64,000 nt of DNA, taken from positions 24,402,001 through 24,466,000 of the forward strand of contig CM072337.1 of NCBI GenBank assembly GCA_036874045.1, written 5' to 3'. Below the pieces are notes generated by a model, which saw only the letters and a program-made list of their open reading frames with translations, was not told the origin of the DNA and did not search any database. Made by a program: the position numbers and the translations under genes. Origin of the DNA: Cymodocea nodosa (Eukaryota > Streptophyta > Magnoliopsida > Alismatales > Cymodoceaceae). Shown piece after piece: positions 24,945 through 39,900 of the stretch (position 1 is its first letter; each line of letters opens with the position of its first letter).

Positions 24945-27900
24945 ATGAAGGTGCCCGAGGCCACCACGAGTTCGCTGCCACTCGCGTTCGAGCACAAGAG
25001 GTCAGTGTTTGCTCTTCTCCCTCCACGTGCCGCGGCTACCTGGTCTTCCGTGATGTGTCTCCTTCTCTTCTCTCTCTATCTCCCTTTTTAACATTTTTTT
25101 TTTTTTTAATGTTTTCTGCCACCGTCTCGCTTGTTTTGCGCAATGCCGGGTGCGATCTCCCTTTTTTCGCTGTTTCCTTAAAAATTTTTGGCCGTTTTTA
25201 TCTCGCGGCTGTTGCGATACGAATAGAGCTGTGCCGATGGTGGAATTGGAGAAATCCTTCTGCTTTGAAGTGGAATTTATCTGTATGTGGTGGACGAAGC
25301 GTTCTTCTCGTTTTTTATCTTTGTAGATTTGAATGTAGATCGCAAGCTAATTTTGGTTCTGATTAACCGGGAAGGGGATGAATCGATCTGCTTAGTACGA
25401 TGGCAAGTCGTTGCCATCTGATGATTGGATAACCTCTCCTGATGGACGTCTTCAGGTAGAGGCAAGCAAGTTTTTTTTCTTTCTTTCTTATTTGGATACT
25501 TGATTCGAAATGATCGAACATGGTTTTCTTATTCCCTTGAGTTACGGTTTTATTATAGGATTGTGATCTGTTTCCTTCTGTTATCCACATTGTGTTTATC
25601 ACGTCTTTATCCCTTCAGAAGTTTCCCTGTCTATTTTTGTTTTTATTCCAAGTTGTCGTATAAAACTGTGTTTTTGATAAATTATATTTGGTGCCATGAT
25701 GACTGAACAGAGATGCATATGGATTTGCTGTGCGACCTCAACACCTGCAAAGATATAAAGAATATGCAAACATATACAAGGCAAGTCCATGAATTTTCTC
25801 TTTGCTTTCTTCTCTTGTAATTTTTGTTGGATTTTGGAAATTTTTGGGTTGAATCTTATTCCATGTGGGGATTTTTAGGAAGAGGAAGAGGAGAGGTCAG
25901 ATAGATGGAATAACTTTTTGGAGAGACAAACCAATTCGTCTGAAACACCGTCTGTTGTATTTTCAACAGTGGAAGATAAAACATCCAATGCTGAATCGGG
26001 AAGTACTTCAGAGGTTGAGAATAATAGTAGTGATAAATACGATGATTCAGTAGATGACTCTTGCAAAGAAGATCCCAAGGCAGAAGAAAAACCAGTGGTG
26101 CACAGGATTCAGATATGGTCTCATATACGACCCTCACTTGGGAGCATCGAGCGTATTATGAGTTCTCGTGTTAAGAAGAGAAATCAATTGTGGAGTGGAA
26201 AGAATGCTGGTAAAGGAAAGTCCCACCTTGCTCCAATTGAAGAGGCAATGTGTGTAAAAGGGATCAGCGAAGATGACTCCGAGGAAGAGTTTTATGATGT
26301 GGAGAAATCAGAACCAAACCAAGAAACATCATCCAACGAGAGTGCCAATGCTGATCGGGCTGCAAGTAAAGAATTAGAAAGCCTAGTTCATGGGGGATTA
26401 CCGATGGCTCTCAGGGGAGAGGTTTAGTCATTATCATAAATTATGAAAAAGTCAGTGATTATTTTTGAAAATGTGTGCTGTAAATATACTTTGTATTTTA
26501 TCTGTCTGCAGTTGTGGCAAGCCTTTGTGGGTGTAAAAACACTACGAGTGGATGGTTACTATCAGGAACTGCTTGCTACAGATAGTGGCAAAGATAGAAA
26601 CAAAGAATCCACCATTTACCCCTCTGGCGAATGTGCCGAGGATCCAAAGAAGAATGCCAACTGTTCTTCTGAGAAATGGAGAGGGCAAATTGAAAAGGTA
26701 TTGAGAAAATATGGATTTTGAAATTTTCTATGACTATTCCTTATATTTGCGGGTAACAAACTGGTTCACTTGGCCCTTCATCTTCATAATTGGTTGTCCG
26801 GTGGAGTTGCTCTTACAGGATCTGCCCAGAACTTTCCCAGGTCATCCAGCACTTGATGAAGATGGAAGAAATGCTCTAAGGCGTTTACTCACTGCATATG
26901 CTCGACATAATCCTTCTGTTGGTTACTGCCAGGTGCTTAAACCTTGAAGCATTAAATACCTTTTTTTGTGAGATACCCAACCATTCTATTTTTTGAATGG
27001 CCCACGTTAGACTGTAATTGAATCCTTAAATCTTCTAGCTGTTTGTCAGATGTTTTGCCTCAATCAAGAAATCAGAAGCTTGAAATAATTCTACTGTGTG
27101 TGAATGTTCAATACTTCATTTCAATATTGATTTCTTCAAATACTAAATACGAGCTATATATAGGAACTGCTTCTGTTGTTTCCTCAACTTGTTAAAACAA
27201 CGCAAGATATTGTAAATGCTCATTTCCAATTCTACTATTTAGATGGAAACTGTCAATTTTGCAATAGAGGTTTTGATGATTGTTTGATTCTATTTTTTTG
27301 TTTCCCTCCAAGAAGGTTCTTATTTTTGGTAATTGTATTTATAGTATTAAGTGAAAATAGTCGGAGATGTAATTGCATACATCAACCCAACCAACATTTT
27401 TATCTTTCGTAATTATCCCACATGACATGTGGAAGGAAGGAATGTGATGAAAATTGCATGTGCGGGAGAATCTTGCTGCATTTTAAAGAAAAAACACATG
27501 GGTGCAGGGTATTAAACTTGTGACATATTGATTCAGGAGCAAGAACATATCCACCATGGCAACTGTTTTTATTTTAACATTTTTATTTATTTAAATTGTC
27601 TCATTTGCATTTACTTTTGACTAGTATTACTTATTGTGTGATACTTCTGTTTGAATTTAATTTTTTGAACTAGATTTGTAATCAATTATCCCATATTTGG
27701 TGAGAGTGAGGGAGAGTTGTAGTTATTCTATTTCCTTTTTGACAGCAATAAGAGATATATCAAAACAAGTTACATGGAAATTAGATGATGAAATAAATAA
27801 ACTTTGGAATAAAATGATCACTTGTACTAAAAATATTGCTAAAGAAATTTTAAAAGAGTTCAAAGAAATAGTATCACATGTTAAAGAAAATTGGTGGTAG

Positions 27901-30900
27901 AATGGAGATAAACTGAAAATAATAAAAGAAAAGAAATAATGTTGTCAAACCTATTGTAAATTTAGAAGTGATGATGTTAGAATCATGTTATTATTATGCA
28001 TTATGTATATAGGTTACTTATTGAGTAAATGGATATCCATTTATCTATTTCCCTACGTACATGTATCTCGCTCTGTATGGAAGATTATCCCTCATTTTTC
28101 TATTCTCCTTTACATGATATCAGAGGAAGGGGAGGAGATCTAAAGCATCTCACTCCAGCCTACCCTCTTGTTGCCTAATTGCTGCTGGTTCCATCCACCA
28201 TAGGTCAACACTTGTTTTCCTCCCATCTCTTTTCTCCAGCCCCATCAGCAGGTGCTGCCCACCTTTCAACAACTGCCATTGGCTCTCTAGGGTTTCTATC
28301 AATGATATCTAGGGCTGACTATCTCTCTTACAACCACCTCAAGGTTGACTATCTTCTTTTGCTGCCATTGGCACCTCAGGATAATGGTTCCTGTTGCTGT
28401 CTTGCCTCTTCCCTTGTTGAATTCCAAAATTTTTTGGACTCCAAGATTGCTACAAATAATTTGTTTGTGAAGAATTTGGGTGTTACATTGGAAAAATCCA
28501 ATGACAACTGTTAAAGTTCATCTCAAAGTTAATTGACAATGAGAGAATGGGGACATAATGTTATTAGTCTCAGGTTCAACTACATCACTTCCGATATGAG
28601 ACTATGTTGTCTAATACCCTTCCACGCTTATAATCTCATTTTAGCCTTTAAGCATCTTACAGGCAATGTGTGCAAACCTAACTTTAATATCATGTTAAAG
28701 TTCATTTTAAAACTAATTGGTAGTGAGAGAATGTGGGTACAATGTTATTAAACCCAGGTTCAACTACATCACTTTTGATGTGATGCTATGTTATCCAACA
28801 ACAACAATTGCTTGTTGTGGACAAATAGTTTCAAAGTCTTTCTACTTGCTTATCGCAAGCGACACCCCATCATTGACTCTCCTCCTGATGCAAAAGACTT
28901 CACATATGAGAATTGGTGTGTTGATAATGTAGTTGTTAAGTCTTGGATGGTCAATAGTATTGAACTGTTCATTGTAGGTAGCATTATGCTTCTCAAGCCA
29001 AGAAAATATGTAGACAAAACTCTGTGGTCGTGAGAAGAACATCACATGTATATTTGGGATTTAAAGAAGTTACAACAAACTCTACTTTGGGTATCAACTT
29101 TACAGTTTGATTTTGAGTCATATCAGTTAGTTTTGTCGATTGTGCCTTGTGTCAAGTCAAAGTTTGTTTGAGTTGGCTCATTGTGTTGTTTAGGATTTGA
29201 CTTGTCTTCTTTTGTACCCAACTGTATTAGGTCTATTTATTGCAAGATTGTTATCACATTTTAGATGTACTAAAAGTCTTTCTTAATGAAATCAAGAATC
29301 ACTTTTCCATTACACTTAATTTTTTTATACTAATAATATTTTAGAATTCACTTGAACTATTATTCAAAATCATTGTAGTTCTTTAAGGATCACATATCAG
29401 ATCACTTGTGCTCATATTTTGCAACAAAATGGTATCATTGAAGGCAACATCAACATATCCTCTATGTTGCCCATACTTTTATGGTTTAGATACATGTTTC
29501 CATGCACTTGTGGTTTGATGTAGTGTTTAATGCATCCTATCTCATTAATAAGATGCCCTTTATGCCTTTAAAAGGGGAGATCTCCTTGTGTAGACTTTGC
29601 CCTAACGTCGAACTCTCTTTACTTCCTCCTAAGGTAATTGGGTGTATTGTCTTTGTTTAAGACTTGTCTTTCAACCTTGATAAGTTAACTCCTTGATACT
29701 TAAAGTGTGTTTTTGTTAACTACTCTCAAACATAGTGAGGATACCATTGTTGTCACCTCCTAGTAAATGTTACGTAGTGTCTACTGTTGTTACTTTCTAT
29801 AAATCTTAATGCTATTTTAATTCAATCCATGGTAATACTAATAATTTTCCTCCACCTCAGTTTCCCTTTATAGATGAAAGTAGTTTTTTATATAGGAGCT
29901 AGAAAATTTTTGTACTTTGTAAGCATACTATCAACATAAGTGAGCATGGTCATCCTTTGTGCCTAATCAACCCTAGACCTCCACTATTGATCCTTTACAA
30001 TCACCATCAAAACCCTCTGAGCTATCCATTGCTATAAGGACACGAGAACCTACACACTTCATCCTATTTTCCATTTTGTTTGCTATAATCATTTGAATAT
30101 CTCTTTTCATAGTTTTTCCCTATCTTCTCCAAGTTTATTCCTAGAAATTACTAAGAAACTTTGCTCCTTCCTCACTAGAAGTTCACTATGGAAGAGATGC
30201 ATTCCCTCACTTCATGTGACACATATGATCTACTGCCTCAACCTGTAGATGCTATTAGAATCACTTGCTGATGGGTACAAATTATCAAACATAAGTTTGA
30301 TGACTCAGTAGATAGGTATAAAGCATGTTTTATTGCTTGGGATTTCAACTAGACATATGACATTAATTATGCAGAGACTTTCACTCTAATTGCTTGCTAA
30401 CTCCATCCCAATGCTTTTGTATATAATCATAAAAGAAGCCGTGAAAATCTAACTTAAAACTAATTGGTGACGTGTGGAGGAAATTAACATATATAAGTCC
30501 AATTTCAGTCTATACTTAAATAATGTAGGACTATTTCGAATACTTTGTCTCACTTGTAACTTATTTATATGCAAGTATTTATGTGAATATGTATGAACTA
30601 ACTTTGATATCATGTAAAAATCTAATTCAAAATCAATTGACAATGAATGAAGTAAATCAACATGTATTAATTATAGGAAAAATGAAGAAGATGCAAATCC
30701 AAACAAAGAAAATGCAAAGATGCAAAGTTTGTGAAGATCAAGTCAAGATTAAAGAAAAATTTAAAGAACTCAAGGAAGTAAGAAGATGCAAGAGGACTTG
30801 AACTATTTATGTTACATTTCATGTGTGCCTTAAGGATATTTTGTAATCTCCTTTGATGCACTCTTATGTTAAAATTATAATATAGGACATATAGGATGCG

Positions 30901-33900
30901 TACACTTGGATTAAATATTTAATATCCTATTTATGCTTCTAGTCATGTAGTTACAATGCTACAAAATTGGATCACTGTTTTTGTAAAACGGATCACCATT
31001 TCTGTAAAATGAATCATCATTTCCATGAAACAGATCATTATTTTTTGGGCCAGAAATGCAGTTAACATTGTACCCAAAATGACATACTAATTTTGGGTAT
31101 AGCCATACCAATTTTTGAAAAATGACATACTATTTGTTGCATCAAAAATTAGGGTTAAAATGTTTGGCATATCGAAATTCCAATAAGCATACTAAGTGAC
31201 CATTAGAAAAATGGCATATCAAAATGCCAAATGGCATATTGATTTCCCCGAAAATAGAAAGTGAATCTAACCATTATGCTTCTTTTTGTAGCCACTGATA
31301 CTTATATAAAGGAACCTTAGGGTCATGTAAATTAAGCATTTTTGCTCCTCTCATGGTGCAAACATTCTTTGAGTATAATTTGCATTCTTCCAAGTATTTT
31401 AGAGGCATTCCCAAGGCTGAAAAAGTATTTTTTTCATTCACACAAGCATTCCCACGCATTGCATTCAAGATCACATCAAAAGGGGAAGTAGAGCTTCAAT
31501 GTTGTAAGTTGTTTTACGTTTTTGATTATTCAACTTAGTTCACTAGGTTGTAGTGATGACTCCTTGATTATGAGGAAGATTCCTTGGTATTGAAGTTGTT
31601 TTGAAATTACACTTGGGAATGCCAATTTCCTTTGACAAGACAAAAACATACCTCTTTTGGGGTAGAGTATCTTCTTTCTTCAATGAGGTTTTGTTACAAT
31701 TTTATTAATGTATTTAAAACAATGCTCACATTTGTTATATGCGACTAATCTAAAAATTTAGTCTAGGCTTGACCATGTACTACCCTGGGACCTCATCCCA
31801 TCACTGTGGTGCCTTGGTGCCATGGTAAGAATGGACTGTTAGGACACGATTGTACCCTCTTTATATCATATAGTGATGAAACCTTATGTACTATTTCTCT
31901 TAAAATAGAATTAAATTTTGATGACAATTCCTCTATTTTCTTCCTGGTAGTGTTCCATCTGAAGCAGTCGTACATGATTGACAATCTGCTCTAAAAATTT
32001 GAACAATTTTTTCATTGTTCTTAATTTCTTATTCATATACAAGTTAATGCTATAAACTACTAGGATGTTCTTTAAATAACAATGTATGTTTAACTCTTGC
32101 TGAATTATATGATGTTTTCAGGCCATGAATTTTTTTGCGGGCTTGTTGTTGCTGTTGATGCCAGAGGAAAATGCATTTTGGTGTGTTTTTTATAGTTTCT
32201 TTTGAATTTGATTTTTTTGGTACGTATCCATTTTATAATCAGCTAGTGCCCAAACACTCATCAATCACCAATCAACAATGAATTTTTGCACATTGAATAT
32301 GATTACTTAATTCAAATCAATTGGTTTTGATTCAAGTAGTTTCTCTATTATTAACAAAATAAAATATTTGTTAGGATTTAGGTTTTACTAGGGTGATAAA
32401 ATTCATGACAATCAATGCTAATTTTGAAATAGAAACTATTTGCAAGGAATTGAGTAAAATTGAGTTATTCTAATAGAGGTAAGAGGAAAGGAATCAATCA
32501 TAAGAAATTTTATAATGGTGTACTTAAACTAGGCTACATCAACTCTTCAAGTGCCATACTTGAGTTTGACACTAATCCAATCTTGTTTTGGTCATGACCC
32601 TAAGTCAAGTGGTCGACTTACACTTCCTTGGTAATTTCCTTTACCAAGATTATCTTCGTTAACCATGAATCCTTCCTTGCAGTCTGTGGAGTTCTTGAAT
32701 TTGTTTACAAATTGCTTTTATGACTTTGCAAGTCTATTCCCACAAGTTAATGATTGATGAATGAGAGTGGTGCACAATGACTTAAGCTTGATGGGAATTG
32801 AATAAACTCTTAATGAGAATATAATGAAGCACAATTGCATGAGAGTAGATGGGGAATTGAATGTGCTATCAAATTAACCTTAGGCTCTACTATGATGCAT
32901 GCCTATTCTACATGATTTGTGAGGAATTTACAAACATCTAAGACTCAAGAAAAGTACAATACAAACTTTTTGACACAATTTACATTTGATCATGATTTTG
33001 ACTTTAATCTTCAGGTCAACTTACATCCGGAATCTTCTCTTGCCCATGCTTGAGGGTTGTAGATGGCTCCCACCTTTCTCTTGATTTCTTCATCCCTTGA
33101 TTTCACTTTCTTGCACAATTTTTTTTTCATTTTCACTTGAAGACTATAAGTGAGAGATTGAAAAGTTGACAATACAATCTCATAAAATTTACTCAATAGG
33201 ATATATCAATTTTTCATGATTTTCAACGAATAAAATGTCCCTCCATGAGTAGACCTAATGTGATTTTCATGGATTATTAACACAATTTCAAGCATGTTGT
33301 GAATGAACGAGTCAATCACATTTTATTTTGTTAATCATCAAAATAATCTGAATTAAAATATAAAAGATCAACAATATTAACACAAATGCAATCGCCACAT
33401 TAACTGATTTGGGAATATTATATTATTGCACTTTTCCTTATGTGTGGTATCTTTTTGTTTCGACTTCCAACTTCCAATGCCATAGGATGTGTTTGAGTTG
33501 AACACTTGTTTATGCTGTATTTGTCCTTGAAAGTGTTAATTGTTGTGTTGCTTAAGGGCTTTAATGGGTATCATTGATGGCTACTTTGATGGCTATTATT
33601 CAGAAGAGATGATTGAATCTCAGGTGATATTCATGGTCCTTGGCCCATGCCAATTTTCTGTTCTTCTTAATGGACTTTTTTTGTTGCAATATTTGATATT
33701 ACTTGTATTAATTCTATTCAGGTCGATCAACTTGTTTTTGAGGAGTTGGTATGCGAGAGATTCCCTAAATTGGGTTTGTATTCTTTAGAGATGCTTTATG
33801 TTTTTGGATTGTATGTACACTGGTGCCTATGGACAATGCATCTAGTATTACTAACTCTTTTGTCTGGTTTTCATGTAGTTTTTCCCATCTATTGCTCTTG

Positions 33901-36900
33901 CAGTTAATCATCTGGATTACTTGGGGGTGCAAGTGGCATGGGTTAGTGGGCCTTGGTTTCTTTCGATTTTTGTGAACATGCTTCCTTGGGAAACTGGTAG
34001 AATCTTGATTCTTTTGTATCTTATGGCATTGATTAACATCAGCGTTAATGATTTTACAAATTCAATCTTGTAGACTCTTCTTTCCTTGTGATATTTATGA
34101 CTAGTTCTGGACATTTTTACATGACATGAGATAACTGTACGTGGATACATCCTAATCATGCTCATCTACTAATCATATCGTATCTGTTTCTGATTTTAAA
34201 ACATGATTAGTACACAATATATTATATGTATACTTGTATTGTGTAATTACATAACTATCCAACAAATAAACTACTGGTACTTGTTTTGTTGAAAGTGGGA
34301 AGGGTGAATTTCCTTAATGAATGTCCATGAGATACATCCAGGAATAGAAGGTTTACCAAATGGTAAAATCCAAGCTGAAACAAAAGAGAAGAGATACATT
34401 TAGAAGCAACCCCTCCACTACAATGTTGTCCCCCAAAACTCCCAAGTCCCAAAAACTCTTTGACAACTTGACTGTATTAGCCAAGGCTCAAGAACACTTC
34501 TTGAAAATAATTTTTTTCCTACAAAGCCATAATGTCCAGCATATAGCATGAGTCATTTGCAGAAAGCTTCATTTAGCCTCAAGATGTCTTTCCTTTAACC
34601 ATCTTAATAGCCTTTCTTTGGAACCAATCATTGTTTTAAAAGCTAGCCTTGGACAGCAAGCAGTGGGAATGCTTTTCAATTCATGTGACTCATCCAGCAG
34701 CCAAAGAACAAGTGATCTACATTCCTGAGACGCGCAGAAGCTATACCTCACATCAACACTGGGGTCCCACTTGCTTTGTAATTTTTTGGTTATCAGCCTT
34801 CCATGCATCAATAGCCACATGAATGCTTCAACCTTCAGAGGCGTTCTACACTTCCAAATCAGTTTACAAGCTTCACAGACAGGTCCAATGAGACTCCCGA
34901 TTGCCATAGCTATCAAAGTGGGAACATAAAGGTTAGGCGGAAGATCTGCCACGAAGGGAGACAGAGATGTAGCCGATGGTGCAGGAGCTAGACATGGTCA
35001 TCGATGATATATCTGCAAGGGGGGTGGTGGTGGTAGAGGTGGAGATGAAGAGGAGGAAGTGTCCTTGGGAAGGTGAGGCTGAGAAGAGGATGGTAAGGTA
35101 GGAGATTCTGCCAAGGAGGGTATGGAAGAGGCAAAAGATGGAGATGAGAGTGGCAAGGATGGCATCTCAAGAGGTACCTCAGAAGCTCTAAGAGACTCAA
35201 CCATAGGGGTAGAAACAACAATAGTAGGAGACTCAGATAATAACAAAGAGGAGGACAGAAGAGAAATTGGAAAATAAGACATCCTCTTGAAAAATAACAG
35301 AGGTAATGTAATGTCAAGTGGGAGGATAATAACAATGATACCCTTTAGAGGAACAGGAGTATCTTATGAATACACAACGAGATCAAAAAATTGGATAGGT
35401 TGCTGTAAAACCATGGGCTAGATTGGGCCAAGGTGAACCAAAAATGAGATGTGTGGCCATAGTTTGCAGAATCCAATGTCCCCTTAACCTGAACATAACT
35501 GTGCAGGACAATTCTGGACCATAGTACATCTTCCCATCTCCACCCTCCACAACCATTTATAATGAAGAGCCTTGTTGAAGCCAGGTAAGTGTATCCCCAG
35601 AACCTCCATTTCCAGAGGATGGAATACATTCTCCCAGCTAACTAAATTCATGCTTGTTAACTCCGTGATACCTACGTTACATAACCAGCGCCTAGATATG
35701 CATTCCTAAGCCCAGATCACCCTTGCTGTTATCAGAAAAAGTGACATGAAAACACTAGAATGGAACCAATTACACTCTTGAGAAGAACAATCCTCCCTGA
35801 GCATGAGATATCACAGTCTCCATCCTTATAGCTTCTTCACTACTTTATCTATCAGCATGGAATGGTTGGAATTCTGAAGTTTCCTATCTGACCGAGGAAA
35901 GTTCAGATGATTGAAGGGTATACTCTCCATCCTGCAATTTGATTTGATTGTGTAGGAGGCCAGATCTTAGGGGTCCACATCCACACTGATCATGGAGCAC
36001 TTCTTGAAGTTTATTTGAAGTTCTGATAGATAGCTGTTAGGAAAATATTTTTCAATTGCTTTTGATGATGTAAAACTTAATGATAAATTTGAAAGTGTAA
36101 AGATCAAGGATTTTGTAGGAAATACAAAGTAGCAAGGCCAAGAAAGAGGAAGGGGCAATTAACTGAATTCAAAGAAGATAATGAAGGAGAAGATCAAGAA
36201 AAGAATACATGAAGAAAAGACTTCAAAACACAAGCTTTCAAGGATGAAAAACACGAAGACACAAATAAATTTTATTGTATTTTATTTTGTAAAGGAACTT
36301 GTAAAATCCTAATGTTCTTGCATATTAGCAAGTTTTATAGTCTAATCCTAAGAGTTAGGTTCATTTATATCCACATTTTTTACAATTGATGTAATTTTGT
36401 AAATCTTTAAGAGACTTTCATACATACACACAGACACTAGATTTTTCTCTCATTTTATATCTTGTTGACACAAAATGTATGCATTAAGTTCATACACTTA
36501 GGAGAAGAGAATTAATTAGTGCAAAAAAAATTAAAAGTAGTGGTATGCTTAAAATTATTTGGTTAGGATCATAAGAAAAGATTTAAATTTATGTAATTTA
36601 ATTAGAGATTTTTCAATAAATAGAAATACTTGGAAGAAAAATATTCTTGTACTTGGCCTTATGTAGTAAGATTATAAGTCAGATTGTTACTGTTATTGCC
36701 ACATTAATGACATCCAATGAAAGGAGAAAAACATCCACGTGAAAGACTGGAACGCTATGAAGAACACTTCTATTTCTGAAACTAAGAAACCTTTGCATTT
36801 TCCTTTTGATCTTATCAATTAGATGTCTCCAATCTGTCCTTTTGGGCTTTCTATGTGATAAAGGAAGTTCAAGGTACATAAAAGTCACCTTTTCCACCTT

Positions 36901-39900
36901 GCAATTTAGAAATGGGGCTGTCCTTGTAATATTTTCTTGTTCTACATCCACCCCAATAATAGAGCTTTTAGAGAAGTTTATCCGTAAATCTAATAACATT
37001 TCAAACAGTTTCAATACAAATTTTAAGCGTTGAATTTGCTTGCTGGTAGAATTGCTAAATAAGATTGCCATCAGCATATTGAAGCATTAGCAAGGAGACC
37101 TGAGCGCCAATTTCCCAACCCTTCAGCCATCCATTAGCTATAACATTATTGTTCATGAAAGCAATTACATAACCCCCACCTTGAAAATCAAAGGGGATAG
37201 TGGGTCACCTTGCCTAATGCCATGTCTGAATGTATCCCTATGGATTTACTATTGACCAACACCGAACTTTTTGCTGATTTTATGATGTTTTTAACCCAAT
37301 CAAACCATAACATGTTAGTATTTTGTATTGATAATTAAAACCCTAAAAATTAATCATGTGCTAGCCTTGTATTAATCACGTAAACTTGATAATAACTGTC
37401 ATGTTTGCCTCCACTCATGAAGACCGAAATTAATGATGACATATTCATGTTTGGTATCTATGTTATGTACATGATTATAAACATGTTCAGTACACAACAT
37501 GATGGCCTAGTCTAGTTATGATTAAGTAATGATGTTCTAGTTTTTTTATTCTAAATGTATCTTCTTTATGTAGTTCTTCGTATGTGGGATGTTCTTCTGT
37601 TTGATGGAAATCGTGTGATGCTATTCCGGACTGCTCTTGCTTTGATTGACTTATATGGTACTGGGTAATTCTCACATAATTTCATAAACCATATGATTAA
37701 AGCTTCCTGTTTGCAAAGCATAAAAAATACCACACTTCATTTTCATCTGTTTTTTGAGATCCCATGTCATTACCTTGAAGACTGGTGTATTTTAGGTCCT
37801 GCACTGGTGACCACAAAGGATGCTGGAGATGCTGTGACACTATTGCAGTCTCTTGCTGGGTCAACCTTTGACAGCAGCCAGCTTGTGCTTACAGCTTGCA
37901 TGGGCTATCAAGCTGTAAACGAAGAAAAATTGCAAGAATTGAGAGAAAAGCATCGGCCAGCAATATTAGAGGCAATGGAAGAAAGATCAAAAGGATTCCG
38001 TGCTTTGAAAGATTCAAAGGGTCTTGCTTCTAAGTTGTACAGCTTTAAGCATGATCCTGGATCATTGCTGATGGAGACGGCATCAAAGAAGTGTCTGACT
38101 GATGCACATACAAATGGGGATCTGCATAACTTGGAGAACAATGTACTTGAACATGTCCCCAATCATACAGGGGATGCTGAAGTGGATTCCATACCTGATC
38201 TAAAAGAACAGGTAATTTAAATTGTCGTGCTTATTTATTTATATATTATTTATCAATAGTAGGATTTTTCTAATTTTTTGTTGTTTCAACAAAACTCTAT
38301 CTATATCATTAAAACATATGTCGATAATAACCTGATGTCATTCTCAACATTAAAGTTTGGATTATCTATACCAAGATAGGCTTCAGGATTCAGAGATGGC
38401 ATTGTCTACAGAATTGAATAAAAATCAATGACATATAAAGTATGTGTTTGTTGTATCATAAAAAATTTACTTTCATTATTTGTTACAGGGAATTCGTAAG
38501 TGGAAAGAAACCTCCTTTTGATTCTTATGGAAACACAACCTTTGAGCATTTCATTTATGGTCAAAAATAAAGTGCCAAAAATGAATGATTGAGATGGGTA
38601 AGTGTAAAAGAGTCTAGCCAAAAGTGAGAAATGAATGTATCTATGATGAAAAAGGGGTCCGTGGAATAGGAAAAATGAGTCTTCATCTTTCTCCACTAAA
38701 TACAATTACATATATATAGGGTAAACTAGACACCTAAGATAAATGGATATCTGTTTACCCATTAAACAAACCATAAAATGAACATAACCACAAAACATAA
38801 CATTTCTAACACTCTTCTTCAAGCTGAAGCATATATATTGATTATGCCCAGTTTAGAACAAAGATTCTCAAACAACTTGACACCCAACCTTTTGGTAAAA
38901 ATATCTGTGAGCTGATCTAAGGATTGAGTGTAAGGAGTAGATATCACACCCCTCGTCACCATGTTGCGTTCAAAATGATGGTCTATCTCTATGTGTTTCA
39001 TTTATTCATGGAAGTTAGAATTGTTGATTATAAAAATTGCTATCTAGTTGTTACAATGCTTAACCATAGAAGTTTGAATTGCAAACCCAAGCTCCTATGG
39101 AAGTGACCCCAACCATACCATCTCATACACAGTTCAGGTCATAGAAAAATACTCGACTTTGACATTGGACCTAGAGACAACATTTTCCTACGTATCATGT
39201 CAAGTGACTAAATTGCTCCCAACGTAGGTGTAAAAACCAAAAGTAGATTTCACTTACATATCCAAAATCAAAATATGTTTCAACATGCAAGTAATCATGT
39301 CTCCTACACATTAGACTTTTGCCTAGAGTACCCTTCATATATGCTAGAACTCAAAGAGCTTCTTGTCAATGGACATCCTTGGGCTCATGTATGAGCTAAC
39401 TTTATATGCTATGTTTGGTCCCATAACTGTCAAGTAGATCAGTTTCTCAATCAGCTATCCATATCTTTCAAGATCTTTTAGATGCTATGAAGACATATCT
39501 TAGAAGAAAGGATTGAACTTAATAGGTGTATTCTATATAAAGTAGGCTAGACATCCAAGATAAATAGATATCCGTTTATACACTAAACAAACTGTAAAAT
39601 GAACATAACCATAAAACATAGCATTTCTAACAAGGTCAATATAACACAATTCGCAATGCAAGAGGATAACCATAAATGGTTAAGACATGCATAAAAATGA
39701 CTGTCCTATATTAAGTTATTGGAGTTATATTTGTAAGGAAGGAAGGATAAAGGATATAAAGCAATAGGTTTATTCTTAAAAATTTTCCAACACCGTGTAT
39801 ACTGAAATACTGACATTTGCTGAAATTTTAGAAATTTAATGAAAAATACTGAAAGCTTGCAGGTTCTTGTGTTTATATAACCTTAAATTCCTGTCTGTCA

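Noticed and set aside
34988-35335. Proline/serine-rich protein on the minus strand
   Set aside because: Two frames are open over the same bases because of a skewed composition inside LINE remnant A; there is no start, splice or family support.
36035-36480. Confident solo LTR
   Set aside because: No flanking duplication and no second copy in the window; kept only as a low-confidence repeat.
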